Assembly (NCBI GenBank): GCA_947446635.1
Contig: CANFHF010000018.1
Coordinates: 1-41,939, forward strand
Source: Flavobacteriaceae bacterium
GTDB lineage: Bacteria > Bacteroidota > Bacteroidia > Flavobacteriales > Flavobacteriaceae
DNA length: 41,939 nucleotides
Reading direction: 5' to 3'
This document shows positions 25,424-35,478 of the stretch, piece after piece; positions within the stretch are counted from its first letter, which is position 1; each line of letters starts with the position of its first letter. The position numbers and the translations under genes were made by a program. The notes under the pieces were generated by a model. It searched no databases and was not told the origin of the DNA. It saw only the letters and a list, made by a program, of their open reading frames with translations.

Positions 25424-28306
25424 ATGGAATTTAGAACGTTTCGACCCCTATTTTTACTAGTATTATTGTGCACCGAACTCATTTATGGACAAGTAAAGAG
25501 TATCGGTGTTCCAGAAATTAGAAATTATAAAAGAACCGATTATAAAGGCGGTACCCAAAATTGGGATATTAACCAAGATAAAGATGGCAATATGTATTTT
25601 GCCAATAATAATGGTCTTTTTCAATTTGATGGTGTTGCATGGCATAAATATACTTTGCCAAATCACTCGGTTATAAGAGTGGTAGAAATTCAAGATTCTG
25701 GAAAAATTTTTGTTGGAGGCTATAATGAGTTTGGCTATTTCAAATCAGATTCAAAAGGAAAACTAGTCTATTTTTCTATATCAAGGTTTTTAAACTCCCG
25801 AAATGACAATACTGAAAATACTATTGATATTATTTGGAAAATACACTTTAATAAAGAAGAAGTGATTTTTCAATCTTTCGGAAGCCTCTTTGTATTTAAG
25901 AATAATGCTATAAAAACAATTAAGGCGCCTTCGAGATTTCATTTTTCGTTTAAAGTAAATAATAGGCTCTATTTTCAAGATGTTTCATTAGGCTTAATGG
26001 AATATATAAGCGGCAAGCTTTTTCCTATTGCAGACTCAACCATATTAAACAGTACTGAGGTATGGGGAATGTTCCAAATGCCTGATAATAAAATACTGAT
26101 TGCAACTTTGGATAAAGGACTTTACCTATATGGAAAAGGTAAAATAACTTCTTGGGATACTGAGGCTAATAATTTTATCCAAAAGAACAGCTGCTTGGGT
26201 GGAGTCGCTATGAAGAACAACCATATTGTCCTTAATTCCGTTCGGAACGGCTTTATTGTGTGTGACGCTACAGGACGCATAATTCAGCAAATTAATCGCA
26301 GGAAAGGCCTCCAAAACAACACCATACTCACGTCATTTATAGACCATAAAAATAATCTTTGGTTAGGACTTGATAATGGAATTACTTTCATAAACGAAAA
26401 TTCACCCTTTTCATATTTTGGCTATAGTTATGATATAAACACCGTATACGCTAGTGTGACCTATAAAGGAAATTTATATGTAGCCACCAACCAAGGTGTT
26501 TTTTACCATTCTTGGACTATTCCCTTCAACGAAGACACTTTTACTTTGGTAGAAGGTACAACAGGTCAAGCTACAAATATCCAAGTTATTGATGGCCAAT
26601 TAATCTGCGCCCACAATAAAGGAGCTTTCTTAATTGAAGGAGGTAAATCAACCCAAACATTAGACAATGTAGGTTATTGGATTTTTAAGAAAATTCCAAA
26701 TCATCCTAATTTTATGATAGGCTCAAATTACAATGGATTTTCTCTTTTTAAGAAAGGAATTAATGGATGGGAATTCGCACATCAAATAGAAGGGTTTTAC
26801 AAATCTATAGGTGAATTCGAAATTGACGGAAAAAATATTTGGGTGATAAAAGATAATCTTCTTTATCAAATCGCTCTTAACGAAGGTTATGAAAATTTTA
26901 AAAACATACGGACCTACCAAAACCTATCTAAAACCGACAAAGGAATAATAAGCGTACAGCAACTAAAAAACAAAATCTATTTTAAAACTAAAAATCATTT
27001 TTACAGATATTCTCAAAACAGCGATGTCTTTTATGAGGACCAAAAAGCTAGTAACTTATTCAAACCAATCCTCAGCGCTTCCATTACACGCGAGGATAAT
27101 TACGGAAATATATGGTACATTAACAATCGCGGCTTAGGGGTATTAACGAAAAAAACAAAGGACAACTATACCAATAGTACAGCGCCTTTTTTAAATTTTA
27201 CCCAGAATTTAGTTTTAAACAATTTATCGGTAAATAACATCAATCCTGAAAACATATTTATAGGTCTTACCGAAGGAATGGCCCATTATAATTCGAAATT
27301 ATCAAAATATTATATAGATAAGCCGAAAGCTTTTATAAAAAGCTTCTCTACTCTAAAAGATACTTTGTTTTATGGAAATGGGCCAAATAATACCCTAAAA
27401 TATAAAATTCCTTATCAATCAAATTATGTGAAATTTACCTTTTCCACCCCTACTTATGAAAACACACAAAATGTTAAATTCTCTTGTCAATTGGAAGGCT
27501 TTGAAGACAGGTGGAGCAACTGGTCCTTATCCTCTATAAAAGAATACACAAATCTTAGAGAAGGTGATTATGTAATGAAAGTGCGGGTTTTAAATAGTTA
27601 TGGGATTCAATCTGATCAAGCCCAGTTGGCCTTTACCATATCCCCTCCTTGGTACAGACACTTACTAGCTTATTTGTTTTATATTATTACTGTCGGGATA
27701 TTTATTCATTATGTCCGAGAAAAAATACAAGCAAAAATTAGAAAGAATAAGTACTACCAAACTATTGAACAGAGAAGAATTTATTTGGAAAAAGAGTCGA
27801 AAATAAGGCAGGAACAATTTGATTTGGAAAAAGAGATCGAAAGACTGCAAAATGAAAGACTTAAGGTCAAAATCCTCGCAAAAGACAAAGAACTAGTGAC
27901 CAACTCTTTACAAGTTGTGAAGACAAATAAAATTTTGAATGGGATTATTCAAAAACTAAAAGACATTAAAACGGATTCATTTGACGAAGCAACAAAATTC
28001 CAATTTACAAAATTAAATAAAAGCATTGTTAAAGAAGTGACTGTGGACAATAGTTGGAAAGACTTAGAAAAACATATCAAGAATGTTCATTATGACTTTT
28101 TAAAAAGATTAAAAGAAAAATGTCCTACAATTTCAGCTCGGGAAATGGATTTATCTACTTATTTAGTAATGAACATGTCTACAAAAGAAATAGCTGAAAT
28201 TTTGAATATTTCCATCGGTGGAGTAGAACTTGCGCGATATCGATTGAGAAAAAAATTAGACCTTAACAAGAAGGAGAATCTTACAAGCTTTTTAATTAGT
28301 ATTTAA
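25424..28306 (+). CDS. Membrane-bound sensor-regulator: propeller, Y_Y_Y, coiled coil, LuxR-type HTH
   Basis: Transcription regulator of about 960 residues. I prefer the ATG at 25424 (MEFRTFRPLFLLVLL), which starts a clean signal peptide. The frame extends to an ATG at 25382, adding 14 residues, and residue numbers below count from that one. Residues 50-645 form a two-component-type beta-propeller sensor (repeats such as DKDGNMYFANNNGLF, DHKNNLWLGLDNGI and DNYGNIWYINNRG). Residues 682-752 are a Y_Y_Y domain (SCQLEGFEDRWSNWS). Residues 759-778 are a single membrane helix, and 785-850 a charged coiled coil. Residues 915-970 are a LuxR-like helix-turn-helix (STKEIAEILNISIGGVELAR). No histidine kinase or receiver domain is present, so the sensor is joined directly to a membrane-tethered DNA-binding domain. 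It is divergent from the glucan operon and is the likely glucan-responsive activator. Confidence 0.88.
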   Translation: MEFRTFRPLFLLVLLCTELIYGQVKSIGVPEIRNYKRTDYKGGTQNWDINQDKDGNMYFANNNGLFQFDGVAWHKYTLPNHSVIRVVEIQDSGKIFVGGYNEFGYFKSDSKGKLVYFSISRFLNSRNDNTENTIDIIWKIHFNKEEVIFQSFGSLFVFKNNAIKTIKAPSRFHFSFKVNNRLYFQDVSLGLMEYISGKLFPIADSTILNSTEVWGMFQMPDNKILIATLDKGLYLYGKGKITSWDTEANNFIQKNSCLGGVAMKNNHIVLNSVRNGFIVCDATGRIIQQINRRKGLQNNTILTSFIDHKNNLWLGLDNGITFINENSPFSYFGYSYDINTVYASVTYKGNLYVATNQGVFYHSWTIPFNEDTFTLVEGTTGQATNIQVIDGQLICAHNKGAFLIEGGKSTQTLDNVGYWIFKKIPNHPNFMIGSNYNGFSLFKKGINGWEFAHQIEGFYKSIGEFEIDGKNIWVIKDNLLYQIALNEGYENFKNIRTYQNLSKTDKGIISVQQLKNKIYFKTKNHFYRYSQNSDVFYEDQKASNLFKPILSASITREDNYGNIWYINNRGLGVLTKKTKDNYTNSTAPFLNFTQNLVLNNLSVNNINPENIFIGLTEGMAHYNSKLSKYYIDKPKAFIKSFSTLKDTLFYGNGPNNTLKYKIPYQSNYVKFTFSTPTYENTQNVKFSCQLEGFEDRWSNWSLSSIKEYTNLREGDYVMKVRVLNSYGIQSDQAQLAFTISPPWYRHLLAYLFYIITVGIFIHYVREKIQAKIRKNKYYQTIEQRRIYLEKESKIRQEQFDLEKEIERLQNERLKVKILAKDKELVTNSLQVVKTNKILNGIIQKLKDIKTDSFDEATKFQFTKLNKSIVKEVTVDNSWKDLEKHIKNVHYDFLKRLKEKCPTISAREMDLSTYLVMNMSTKEIAEILNISIGGVELARYRLRKKLDLNKKENLTSFLISI

Positions 28307-28317
28307 TAGGAATTCAC

Positions 28318-28344
28318 AACGCCTTCCTAGTTGAAAACGGCGTT
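28318..28344 (+). terminator. Possible weak hairpin between regulator and murF
   Basis: AACGCC at 28318-28323 and GGCGTT at 28339-28344 form a 6-bp GC-containing stem around a 15-nt loop in the 55-bp space between the converging regulator and murF genes. There is no T-run on either side, so it is at best a weak bidirectional transcript end. Confidence 0.3.
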
Positions 28345-28361
28345 ATTGAGTTAATTTAGCA

Positions 28362-29648
28362 TTACAACAAATCCAGAGTTCTCTCTAAAGCCATGCCTCT
28401 TGAACCTTTGATCAATATAGTAGCATCTTCAATTTTATTTTCTTGAAAATGCTTTGAAAATGAATCAAAAGTTTCATGAAAATTAAAATTTTCTTTTTTT
28501 ATTTTATTGGTATAAAAATTACTTCCTACAAAGTAGCAAATAATATTGTCTTCACCCGAGAGTAAATTCACAATTAACCCATGTTCTTGCTGACTTTCCG
28601 AACCCAACTCAAACATATCACCTAATACAATAATTTTATTAGGATTGTCCAACAACTGAATGAAATTTTCTATAGCAACAGTCATACTGCTCGGATTGGC
28701 ATTATACGCATCAAGGACAACCTGGTTTGTTCCTTTGGATAAAAGTTGCGACCTATTATTCTCAGGAATATAACTCTCTAAAGCCTCTTTGATTAACACA
28801 TCTTCAATCCCAAAATATTTTCCTATGGCAAGGGCTGCATTGATATTATTGGCGTTATAAAGTCCAATTAAATGAGTTGAAACCACATTGCCCGAATAAC
28901 TTATTTCCACAAATGGATTTGCTTTTACAGAAGCTATAGTCACGTCGGCATTTTTTTTATTTATTCCAAACGAATAGGTTTTTAATTTTTTTGATTTTTC
29001 TACCTGAATCTGATCTTCTAGATTGATGAAGGCTAATTTGTTGTTTTCTAAAAGATATTGATACATCTCACATTTACCCTCAATCACACCCTCAATACCT
29101 CCAAATCCTTCTAAATGAGCTTTGCCAAAATTAGTTATATACCCATAATCTGGCTGAGCTAGGTCACACAGAAATTCAATTTCTTTTTTGTGGTTGGCTC
29201 CCATTTCAACGATCCCGATCTCTGTTTCAGCATTAAAAGACAATAGTGTCAATGGAACTCCTATATGATTATTTAAGTTTCCAACAGTCGCTTTTGTTCT
29301 GAACTTTTTAGACAGAACTACATTTATCAGTTCTTTAGTAGTCGTTTTTCCATTACTTCCGGTAAGTGCAATTATAGGTAGTTTTAAAAAATTTCTATGA
29401 AATTTCGCGAGTTCTTGAAAAGCAATTAAACTGTTCTCAACCAGAAGTGTTCTTTGGTCAATATAAAAGGTTTCATCATCAATGACAACATACGAAGCTC
29501 CTTTTTCGAGGGCTTCTTTTGCAAAGGTATTGGCATCGAAACGCTCCCCTTTTATGGCAACAAATAGAGAATTTGGCTCTATTTTTCGAGTGTCAATTGA
29601 TACGGAGTTACATTTCAAAAACAAATTATGAATAGTAGAAATATTCAT
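28362..29648 (-). CDS. murF: UDP-N-acetylmuramoyl-tripeptide--D-alanyl-D-alanine ligase
   Basis: A 428-residue cytoplasmic ligase that uses ATP to add D-Ala-D-Ala to the UDP-MurNAc-tripeptide, the last cytoplasmic step of the peptidoglycan precursor. The N-terminal UDP-binding domain has VSIDTRKIEPNSLFVAIKG. The central Mur ligase domain carries the P-loop LTGSNGKTTTKE (G97-T104), EMGANHKKEI and TNFGKAHLEGFG. The C-terminal domain contains LDAYNANPSSM and LGDMFELG. The length is slightly under the usual 450. It lies downstream of gldJ with 60 bp and a strong hairpin between them. The murF-gldJ-porU-porV neighbourhood is conserved in Flavobacterium. Confidence 0.96.
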   Translation of the reverse strand: MNISTIHNLFLKCNSVSIDTRKIEPNSLFVAIKGERFDANTFAKEALEKGASYVVIDDETFYIDQRTLLVENSLIAFQELAKFHRNFLKLPIIALTGSNGKTTTKELINVVLSKKFRTKATVGNLNNHIGVPLTLLSFNAETEIGIVEMGANHKKEIEFLCDLAQPDYGYITNFGKAHLEGFGGIEGVIEGKCEMYQYLLENNKLAFINLEDQIQVEKSKKLKTYSFGINKKNADVTIASVKANPFVEISYSGNVVSTHLIGLYNANNINAALAIGKYFGIEDVLIKEALESYIPENNRSQLLSKGTNQVVLDAYNANPSSMTVAIENFIQLLDNPNKIIVLGDMFELGSESQQEHGLIVNLLSGEDNIICYFVGSNFYTNKIKKENFNFHETFDSFSKHFQENKIEDATILIKGSRGMALERTLDLL

Positions 29649-29666
29649 GCGATAATGATTTAAATA

Positions 29667-29692
29667 ACAAAAGCCCTAAAAAGGGCTTTTGT
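29667..29692 (-). terminator. Intrinsic terminator between gldJ and murF
   Basis: An 11-bp perfect stem (ACAAAAGCCCT / AGGGCTTTTGT) encloses a 4-nt loop, and T-rich sequence follows on the - strand. It ends gldJ transcription at least partly, so murF may need its own promoter or read-through. Confidence 0.8.
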
Positions 29693-29708
29693 TGTTATTA
29701 TGTTAAAT

Positions 29709-31397
29709 TTAATTTCTTGCCGATTTTTTTTTATCAGATTTTGAACCAACTCTAGACATAGCGCATCTAAATCCAATATAGTCAGTCGCCATATCTTCAG
29801 GAAAATAACGTCTTTGTGCTGGATCTAGCCAATACGCTCGGTCTCTCCAAGACCCTCCTTTATACACTCTAACCTTATTATTTATCAAAGTAGTTCTCTT
29901 GTCAGATTTGTCAAGTTTTCTAACCACATTCCCTAAACTATCGGTGGTAGCTCTATTTTTCGGGGAATTATACATAGCGCTTTCATCTTTACCTTTTTTT
30001 GTATCAGACTCCGAATCAGCTTTATTTTTAAAATCGATTGTAGATTGTTTATCCCCGTCTCTATAATTAACATTGTCACTCTTGTCATAATTGTATCTTA
30101 AATATGTATCCATTGAATCAACTGGCACTTGAATAATTTGTCCTGGAAAACTAATTGCAACTTTTTTGCCATTACTCAAAGTTTCGAATCCTATATTATC
30201 TTTTGTAACAACTTCAATTTTACCATCCTTGCCAATTTTATTTTTGGTATACTGATTTCCTCTAAAATAATTAAAATCATTGGCTTCGTTGTCAATAATT
30301 GGTCTATACACATCGGCAACCCATTCAGCTACGTTCCCCGCCATATCATACAATCCAAAATCATTTGCTGGATAGCTTTTTACCGCATTAGTAATATCTG
30401 CCCCGTCATCTGACCAACCTGCAATACCTCCATAATCACCATTTCCTTGTTTGAAATTGGCCAATTGGTCTCCTTTAGTTTGTCTTTTTCCAGAACGAGT
30501 ATAACTTCCGGTCCAAGGGTATTTCTTCTGACCTTTATATATATTAAATTCTCTTTGACCTACATCGGCTGCAGCCGCATACTCCCATTCTGCCTCTGTT
30601 GGCAGTCTATATTCTGGAAGCAGAATGCCTGAAGAACGTTGCGCATATAGGTTTGATGGCTCTATAACCTTACCATCTTTTCCTGGTTTTGCTGTTTTTT
30701 TCGTTCCTTTTCTTCCCGGCAAAACAATTTCAGCATTTCCTCCATAGGCAAGTGTTGGGGAATTCAAATAGGTTTCGGTATTAAAATTGCTTTCAGCCGT
30801 AACATCGTTTGTTTTTGCATTCTTTTTAAGATAACCTTTTTTTTCCAATAAAGCCTCATTAACACGTTCTGTTCTCCATTTGCTAAATTCAACCGCTTGA
30901 ATCCAGTTAACTCCCACAACGGGATAATTGGCATAGGCAGGATGCCTTAAATAATTATTAGTCATCGTTTCATTATAGCCTAATCTATTTCTCCAAACTA
31001 ATGTATCAGGCAAGGCTCCTTGATAAATGTTTTTATAATTTTCTTCCGTTGGAGGAAATACTTTTTTCAGCCAGTTTAAATATTCCAAATACATAAAGTT
31101 GGTCACCTCGGTTTCGTCCATATAAAAAGACATTACATGTTGTTGACTAGGTGTATTGTTCCAATCGTGCATGACATCGTCTTCGACTTTACCCATCGTA
31201 AAAGTACCTCCTTCAACAAATACCAAACCAGGTCCTGCTTGTTGTTTCTTATTGCCAGAAGTTTTTTTGCCGTCTACTTTCCAACCTGTTGCTTGCGAAG
31301 CATTTTTAGAATTCCATATTTTTTTACAACTAGCAAAACTCACAATCAACATCAATGATAAAATCAATCGTAAAGCCATAATTTTGTTTACTTTCAT
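29709..31397 (-). CDS. gldJ: Gliding motility lipoprotein GldJ
   Basis: A 562-residue lipoprotein (lipobox FASC, C24) related to formylglycine-generating enzyme/sulfatase-modifying factor (FGE-sulfatase fold). Marks: LVFVEGGTFTMGKVEDD (about 58), DETEVTNFMYLEYL, YRLPTEAEWEYAAAA, GLYDMAGNVAEWVADVY, KGGSWRDRAYWLDP and YIGFRCAMSR. In Flavobacterium johnsoniae GldJ is required for gliding and stabilises GldK and the T9SS; it is not an active FGE. Length matches the known protein closely. An alternative start at Met7 would still leave a lipoprotein signal. It is divergent from porU, 211 bp away. Confidence 0.95.
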   Translation of the reverse strand: MKVNKIMALRLILSLMLIVSFASCKKIWNSKNASQATGWKVDGKKTSGNKKQQAGPGLVFVEGGTFTMGKVEDDVMHDWNNTPSQQHVMSFYMDETEVTNFMYLEYLNWLKKVFPPTEENYKNIYQGALPDTLVWRNRLGYNETMTNNYLRHPAYANYPVVGVNWIQAVEFSKWRTERVNEALLEKKGYLKKNAKTNDVTAESNFNTETYLNSPTLAYGGNAEIVLPGRKGTKKTAKPGKDGKVIEPSNLYAQRSSGILLPEYRLPTEAEWEYAAAADVGQREFNIYKGQKKYPWTGSYTRSGKRQTKGDQLANFKQGNGDYGGIAGWSDDGADITNAVKSYPANDFGLYDMAGNVAEWVADVYRPIIDNEANDFNYFRGNQYTKNKIGKDGKIEVVTKDNIGFETLSNGKKVAISFPGQIIQVPVDSMDTYLRYNYDKSDNVNYRDGDKQSTIDFKNKADSESDTKKGKDESAMYNSPKNRATTDSLGNVVRKLDKSDKRTTLINNKVRVYKGGSWRDRAYWLDPAQRRYFPEDMATDYIGFRCAMSRVGSKSDKKKSARN

Positions 31398-31517
31398 ACT
31401 CTTTGGTAGCTAATAATTTAGTTGGCGCAATATAATAATTAACCATTAAACTGCAACCTCATTTTTTGAATAAATAAAAAAACAGATGTGTTAATACTAA
31501 AACACACCATGAGAACG

Positions 31518-31525
31518 CAAATTTA
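31518..31525 (-). promoter_or_regulatory. Candidate -7 element for gldJ
   Basis: On the - strand TAAATTTG matches TAnnTTTG perfectly. It lies 120 bp upstream of the gldJ start in the gldJ-porU divergent region. A TTG 16 bp further upstream (31542-31544) could serve as -33, although the spacing is shorter than usual. No equally good element was seen for porU. Confidence 0.35.
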
Positions 31526-31608
31526 TACTATTTATTATTTACAATTATACTAAAAGATATAATTTTACTCGTTATAATATTTTACTCTTAATTGCGTTTA
31601 AAAAAATA

Positions 31609-34600
31609 ATGAAAAAAATACTTTTAGTCTACCTAACCCTTATACCCTTTGTTTCTTTTTCACAAGCTAAAGGCGATGTTGCTATTGAATGGCTTGAGAA
31701 GAAAGAGATGTATTTCGGTGATTCTAAAATAAACGTACCTCAATTTTCTGGAAAAAGTTATAGTTACAATACTGCTGAGAAGTCTCTTTTATTTATCCTA
31801 AATCTAAACGCTTCAGGTGCTTTTGAAGGAAATTCAGTTCAAATCACAAATGTGATTTACGAATCCGTTTCGGCCTCACAACTTGGAGATTTATCCTTGA
31901 AAAACATTCCGAAGACCCCTTCCGCAAAGTTAAAAACTACCATTTCACGAAATACAAAGCAGCTGTTCCTTGTCCTATCCCCCATCGTAAAAGATGAACT
32001 TGGGTACAAACGGATTACGTCTTTTTCCTATTCGGTAAACGGAAGTGTTTCTAGAATTTCACAAAATAGTAAAAGTGCTGCCGTACTAACCAATTCGGTT
32101 TTGGCAACAGGCGACTGGTATCGATTTTATGTCGAAAAATCAGGTGTATATAAAATATCCAAGGCTTTTTTACAACAATTAGGCCTTGATCCAAGTGCAA
32201 TTGACCCCAGAAAACTAAAAATTTATGGGAATGGAGGCCGGATGCTGCCGCTATCAAATAGCATATTCTATCCATCTGATTTAACCGAAAATGCCATTCA
32301 AGTCGTTGGCGAAAGCGATGGCGTATTTAATAATGATGATTTTATCCTATTATACGCAGAAGGAGTGGATACTTGGAATGAAGAAAGCCAGACCAATACT
32401 AATCTGTACGACACCAAATCCTATTATTATGTTACGGTTGAGGGAGACGAAGGAAAGAGAATTTTGGAGATGGCTCAACCCACAGGAAACAGCACTTCAA
32501 CTATAATTACTTTTGATGACTATCAATCCCACGAATTGGATCTTGTAAATATTGTGAAACTAGGCCGGCAATGGTTTGGAGAATCATTTGACACCAACCC
32601 TGAACAAGAATTTTCATTTAATTTTCCAAATATTGACATACAAACGCCAGTAAAATTGATGGTAACAGCCGCCTCGGCCGCTTATACAAATACCTCTTTC
32701 AAGGTTTTGGCAAACGAAAAAAATGCAGGAACAATTTCTTTTTCGGCACTGGCCACTAATTCCGGCACTGGCTTCAATCTAGGTTCTTTACCAAACAACA
32801 CCACTTTTACCGCCAATGAAAATATAAAAATAAAATTAACCTATTACAATAATGGTGTTCCCGGTTCGAAAGGATACCTTGATAACATTCGGCTTTTTGC
32901 CAAAAGAAAACTGCAAGGATATGGAAAACAATTTCGATTTCAGTTTGATTCAGCTGCTTCAAGTAGCGGAATTGTAAATTATCAAATTTCTAACGCAAGC
33001 GGAATTTCACAAGTGTGGGATATAACGGACATATACAATGTAACCAAAGTCGAAAACCCAAATCAAACTTTATTTTCCTTTAAGGCAACTCTGGGTGAAG
33101 TTAGAAAATATGTAGCTATTGATGCTTCGGATTATTTGACTCCTCTGAGAACTAATAAAACAAAAATTGCAAATCAGAATTTAAAAGGAACACTTTTTAA
33201 AAACGAACAAGGACAATTTCAGGATATTGACTATGTAATTATTACGCCCGGTTTTCTGACAACTCAAGCCAATAAATTAGCCGATTTTCACCGTTCTTAT
33301 TCTAAGTTGAATGTCAAGGTGATAACCCTTGAATCCATATATCAAGAGTTTTCGTCCGGAAAACAAGATATTGCCGCCATCAGAAATTGTATTAAATATA
33401 TTTATTGGAATGCTTCTTCCACTGAAAAAAGAATAAAATATGTCAACCTTTTTGGAGATGCTTCCTATGATTATAAAAATCGAATCGCAAACAACACCAA
33501 CATAGTACCTATATATCATGCTTTAAATAGCAATACCCTAGGGGAATCTTCCTATGCGTCTGATGATTTTTATGGATTAATGGATTCTAGCGAAGGGAAT
33601 ATAGGTTACGATTTTGGAGGAGTAGATATTGCTGTGGGTAGAATGTTAGTAAATGACGCCGTGCAAGCCGATGAAATGGTAAATAAAGTAATTGAATACC
33701 ATGATATAAAATCTTATGGAAGTTGGAGAAATAATGTTGTTGTGATTGCAGATGACTCAGACAAAGTTTCGGACTTAACCTTGCAAAGTAGACAAAACAC
33801 TTTGGCAGATGTTGTTTCAGCTCAAAAACCATTTATCAATGTCAATAAAATACTATTGGATTCCTATGTTCAAGAAGCATCTGCAGGAGGGTCAAGATAC
33901 CCTAAGGCCCGGACAGATTTATTCAGTGCCTTCGAAAAAGGAGCGTTGGTTTTTAACTATTTAGGTCATGGTGGTGAAGATGGTTTATCAGGGGAACGGA
34001 TTTGGGAAAAATCCGATGGTCAAAACTTAAGCAATCAATATAAATACCCTTTATTCGTAACGATCACTTGTGATTTTTCTCGTTTTGACAATCCCTTCAG
34101 GCCTACAGCTGGTGAATATGTCTATTGGAACCCTAAAGGAGGTGCTATTGCTATGATAACGACCACTCGTGAGATTGGCCAATTTAGTGCAGAAAATTTT
34201 AATGATCTATTAGCAGAAAAATTGTTTTCCTATGGTTCCAACCAATATACTTCTATTGCCGAAACCTTGATGAACTGCAAAAACGACCAACCCAATTCAG
34301 CAACCAATGTTGTTTTTTATATTGGCGACCCAGCCATAATGTTGGCAATACCCAAGCCCAAAATAACACTCACAAAAATTAACGACATACCTGTTTCGCA
34401 ACCCTTCGACGATTTCAAATCATTGGCAAAGATGAAATTGTCCGGAGAAATAACCGATGAAAACAACAATCCAATACCAACCTATAACGGCGAGCTTTTT
34501 ACTACAATATTCGATAAAACAATTTCGAGAGCAACCTTAAATAATGATGGGAATAGCCCTCCAATAAATTTCAATACATTAGGAGAAACCATCTATAAAG

Positions 34601-35439
34601 GAAACGCATCAATAAAAAATGGGCTCTTCGAATTCAGTTTCGTAGTTCCTCGAGATATTCGAATTCCGTTGGACAATGGAAAGATTAGTTTTTATGCCAA
34701 AAAAACAGCTCAATTTGAAAACGAAACTGGTTATGACACCTCTATAAAAGTGGGGGGAATAAATGAAAATGCAGTGGCGGACAATAATCCCCCAATTGTG
34801 AAGTTATATATGAATGACGAAAATTTTGTTTTGGGCGGTACAACAAATAATTCTCCGTTCTTACTAGCCAATCTTGAAGACGAAAGTGGTATTAGCACCG
34901 CGAGTGGAATAGGGCATGACATTGTTGCTGTTTTGGACGGTGAGGTAGGTAATCCTTATATATTGAATGATTACTATCAAACCAATCTGGATGATTATAC
35001 AAAAGGAACACTGCGGTTTCCTTTTCGGAATTTATCAGTCGGGCTGCACACCATTGCCTTCAAAGCTTGGGACGTTTATAATAATCCCATAAGCGCTGAA
35101 TTACAATTCATCGTTGTGGGTAATGAAACCATAACCTTGACCCATGTGTTGAATTATCCCAACCCGTTTGTCAATTATACCGAGTTTTGGTTTTCGCACA
35201 ATAGACCTTTTGAACCGTTGCAGGTTCAGGTTCAGGTGATGACCATAACCGGAAAAGTGGTTTGGACAAAAAACCAAATCATTACCACGGAAGGATTTCT
35301 TTCCAAAGAAATTACTTGGGACGGCAAGGATGATTTTGGCAATAAAATTGGAAAAGGAGTTTATGTTTATAAACTTACCGTTAAATCGAATTTAACGAAT
35401 ACCAAAACTGAAAAGTTTGAAAAACTTGTAATACTTTAA
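31609..35439 (+). CDS. porU: T9SS sortase PorU (C25 gingipain-like peptidase)
   Basis: A 1276-residue exported protein with a signal peptide of about 1-20. The cell-surface sortase PorU removes the C-terminal sorting domain of T9SS cargo and attaches the cargo to the surface. Residues 1-530 are N-terminal beta-domains. Residues 540-910 are a peptidase C25 domain opening with DYVIITPGF, with the catalytic pair in FNYLGHGGEDG (H787) and VTITCDFSRFDN (C821). After further beta-domains, residues 1150-1276 are a FlgD-like/T9SS-type C-terminal domain (NYPNPFVNYTEFWF, ITWDGKDDFGNKIGKGVYVYKL). The spacing of His and Cys fits the gingipain family. porV follows after 39 bp, an arrangement known in Flavobacterium. 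Confidence 0.95.
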   Translation: MKKILLVYLTLIPFVSFSQAKGDVAIEWLEKKEMYFGDSKINVPQFSGKSYSYNTAEKSLLFILNLNASGAFEGNSVQITNVIYESVSASQLGDLSLKNIPKTPSAKLKTTISRNTKQLFLVLSPIVKDELGYKRITSFSYSVNGSVSRISQNSKSAAVLTNSVLATGDWYRFYVEKSGVYKISKAFLQQLGLDPSAIDPRKLKIYGNGGRMLPLSNSIFYPSDLTENAIQVVGESDGVFNNDDFILLYAEGVDTWNEESQTNTNLYDTKSYYYVTVEGDEGKRILEMAQPTGNSTSTIITFDDYQSHELDLVNIVKLGRQWFGESFDTNPEQEFSFNFPNIDIQTPVKLMVTAASAAYTNTSFKVLANEKNAGTISFSALATNSGTGFNLGSLPNNTTFTANENIKIKLTYYNNGVPGSKGYLDNIRLFAKRKLQGYGKQFRFQFDSAASSSGIVNYQISNASGISQVWDITDIYNVTKVENPNQTLFSFKATLGEVRKYVAIDASDYLTPLRTNKTKIANQNLKGTLFKNEQGQFQDIDYVIITPGFLTTQANKLADFHRSYSKLNVKVITLESIYQEFSSGKQDIAAIRNCIKYIYWNASSTEKRIKYVNLFGDASYDYKNRIANNTNIVPIYHALNSNTLGESSYASDDFYGLMDSSEGNIGYDFGGVDIAVGRMLVNDAVQADEMVNKVIEYHDIKSYGSWRNNVVVIADDSDKVSDLTLQSRQNTLADVVSAQKPFINVNKILLDSYVQEASAGGSRYPKARTDLFSAFEKGALVFNYLGHGGEDGLSGERIWEKSDGQNLSNQYKYPLFVTITCDFSRFDNPFRPTAGEYVYWNPKGGAIAMITTTREIGQFSAENFNDLLAEKLFSYGSNQYTSIAETLMNCKNDQPNSATNVVFYIGDPAIMLAIPKPKITLTKINDIPVSQPFDDFKSLAKMKLSGEITDENNNPIPTYNGELFTTIFDKTISRATLNNDGNSPPINFNTLGETIYKGNASIKNGLFEFSFVVPRDIRIPLDNGKISFYAKKTAQFENETGYDTSIKVGGINENAVADNNPPIVKLYMNDENFVLGGTTNNSPFLLANLEDESGISTASGIGHDIVAVLDGEVGNPYILNDYYQTNLDDYTKGTLRFPFRNLSVGLHTIAFKAWDVYNNPISAELQFIVVGNETITLTHVLNYPNPFVNYTEFWFSHNRPFEPLQVQVQVMTITGKVVWTKNQIITTEGFLSKEITWDGKDDFGNKIGKGVYVYKLTVKSNLTNTKTEKFEKLVIL

Positions 35440-35478
35440 TAAAAAACTATATTTGTTGAATCTATTTTAATTTCAAAA

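Noticed and set aside
29709..31397. Active formylglycine-generating enzyme or sulfatase maturase
   Set aside because: The fold is right, but lipoprotein signal, length and position beside porU, porV and murF identify GldJ, and no sulfatase gene is in the window.
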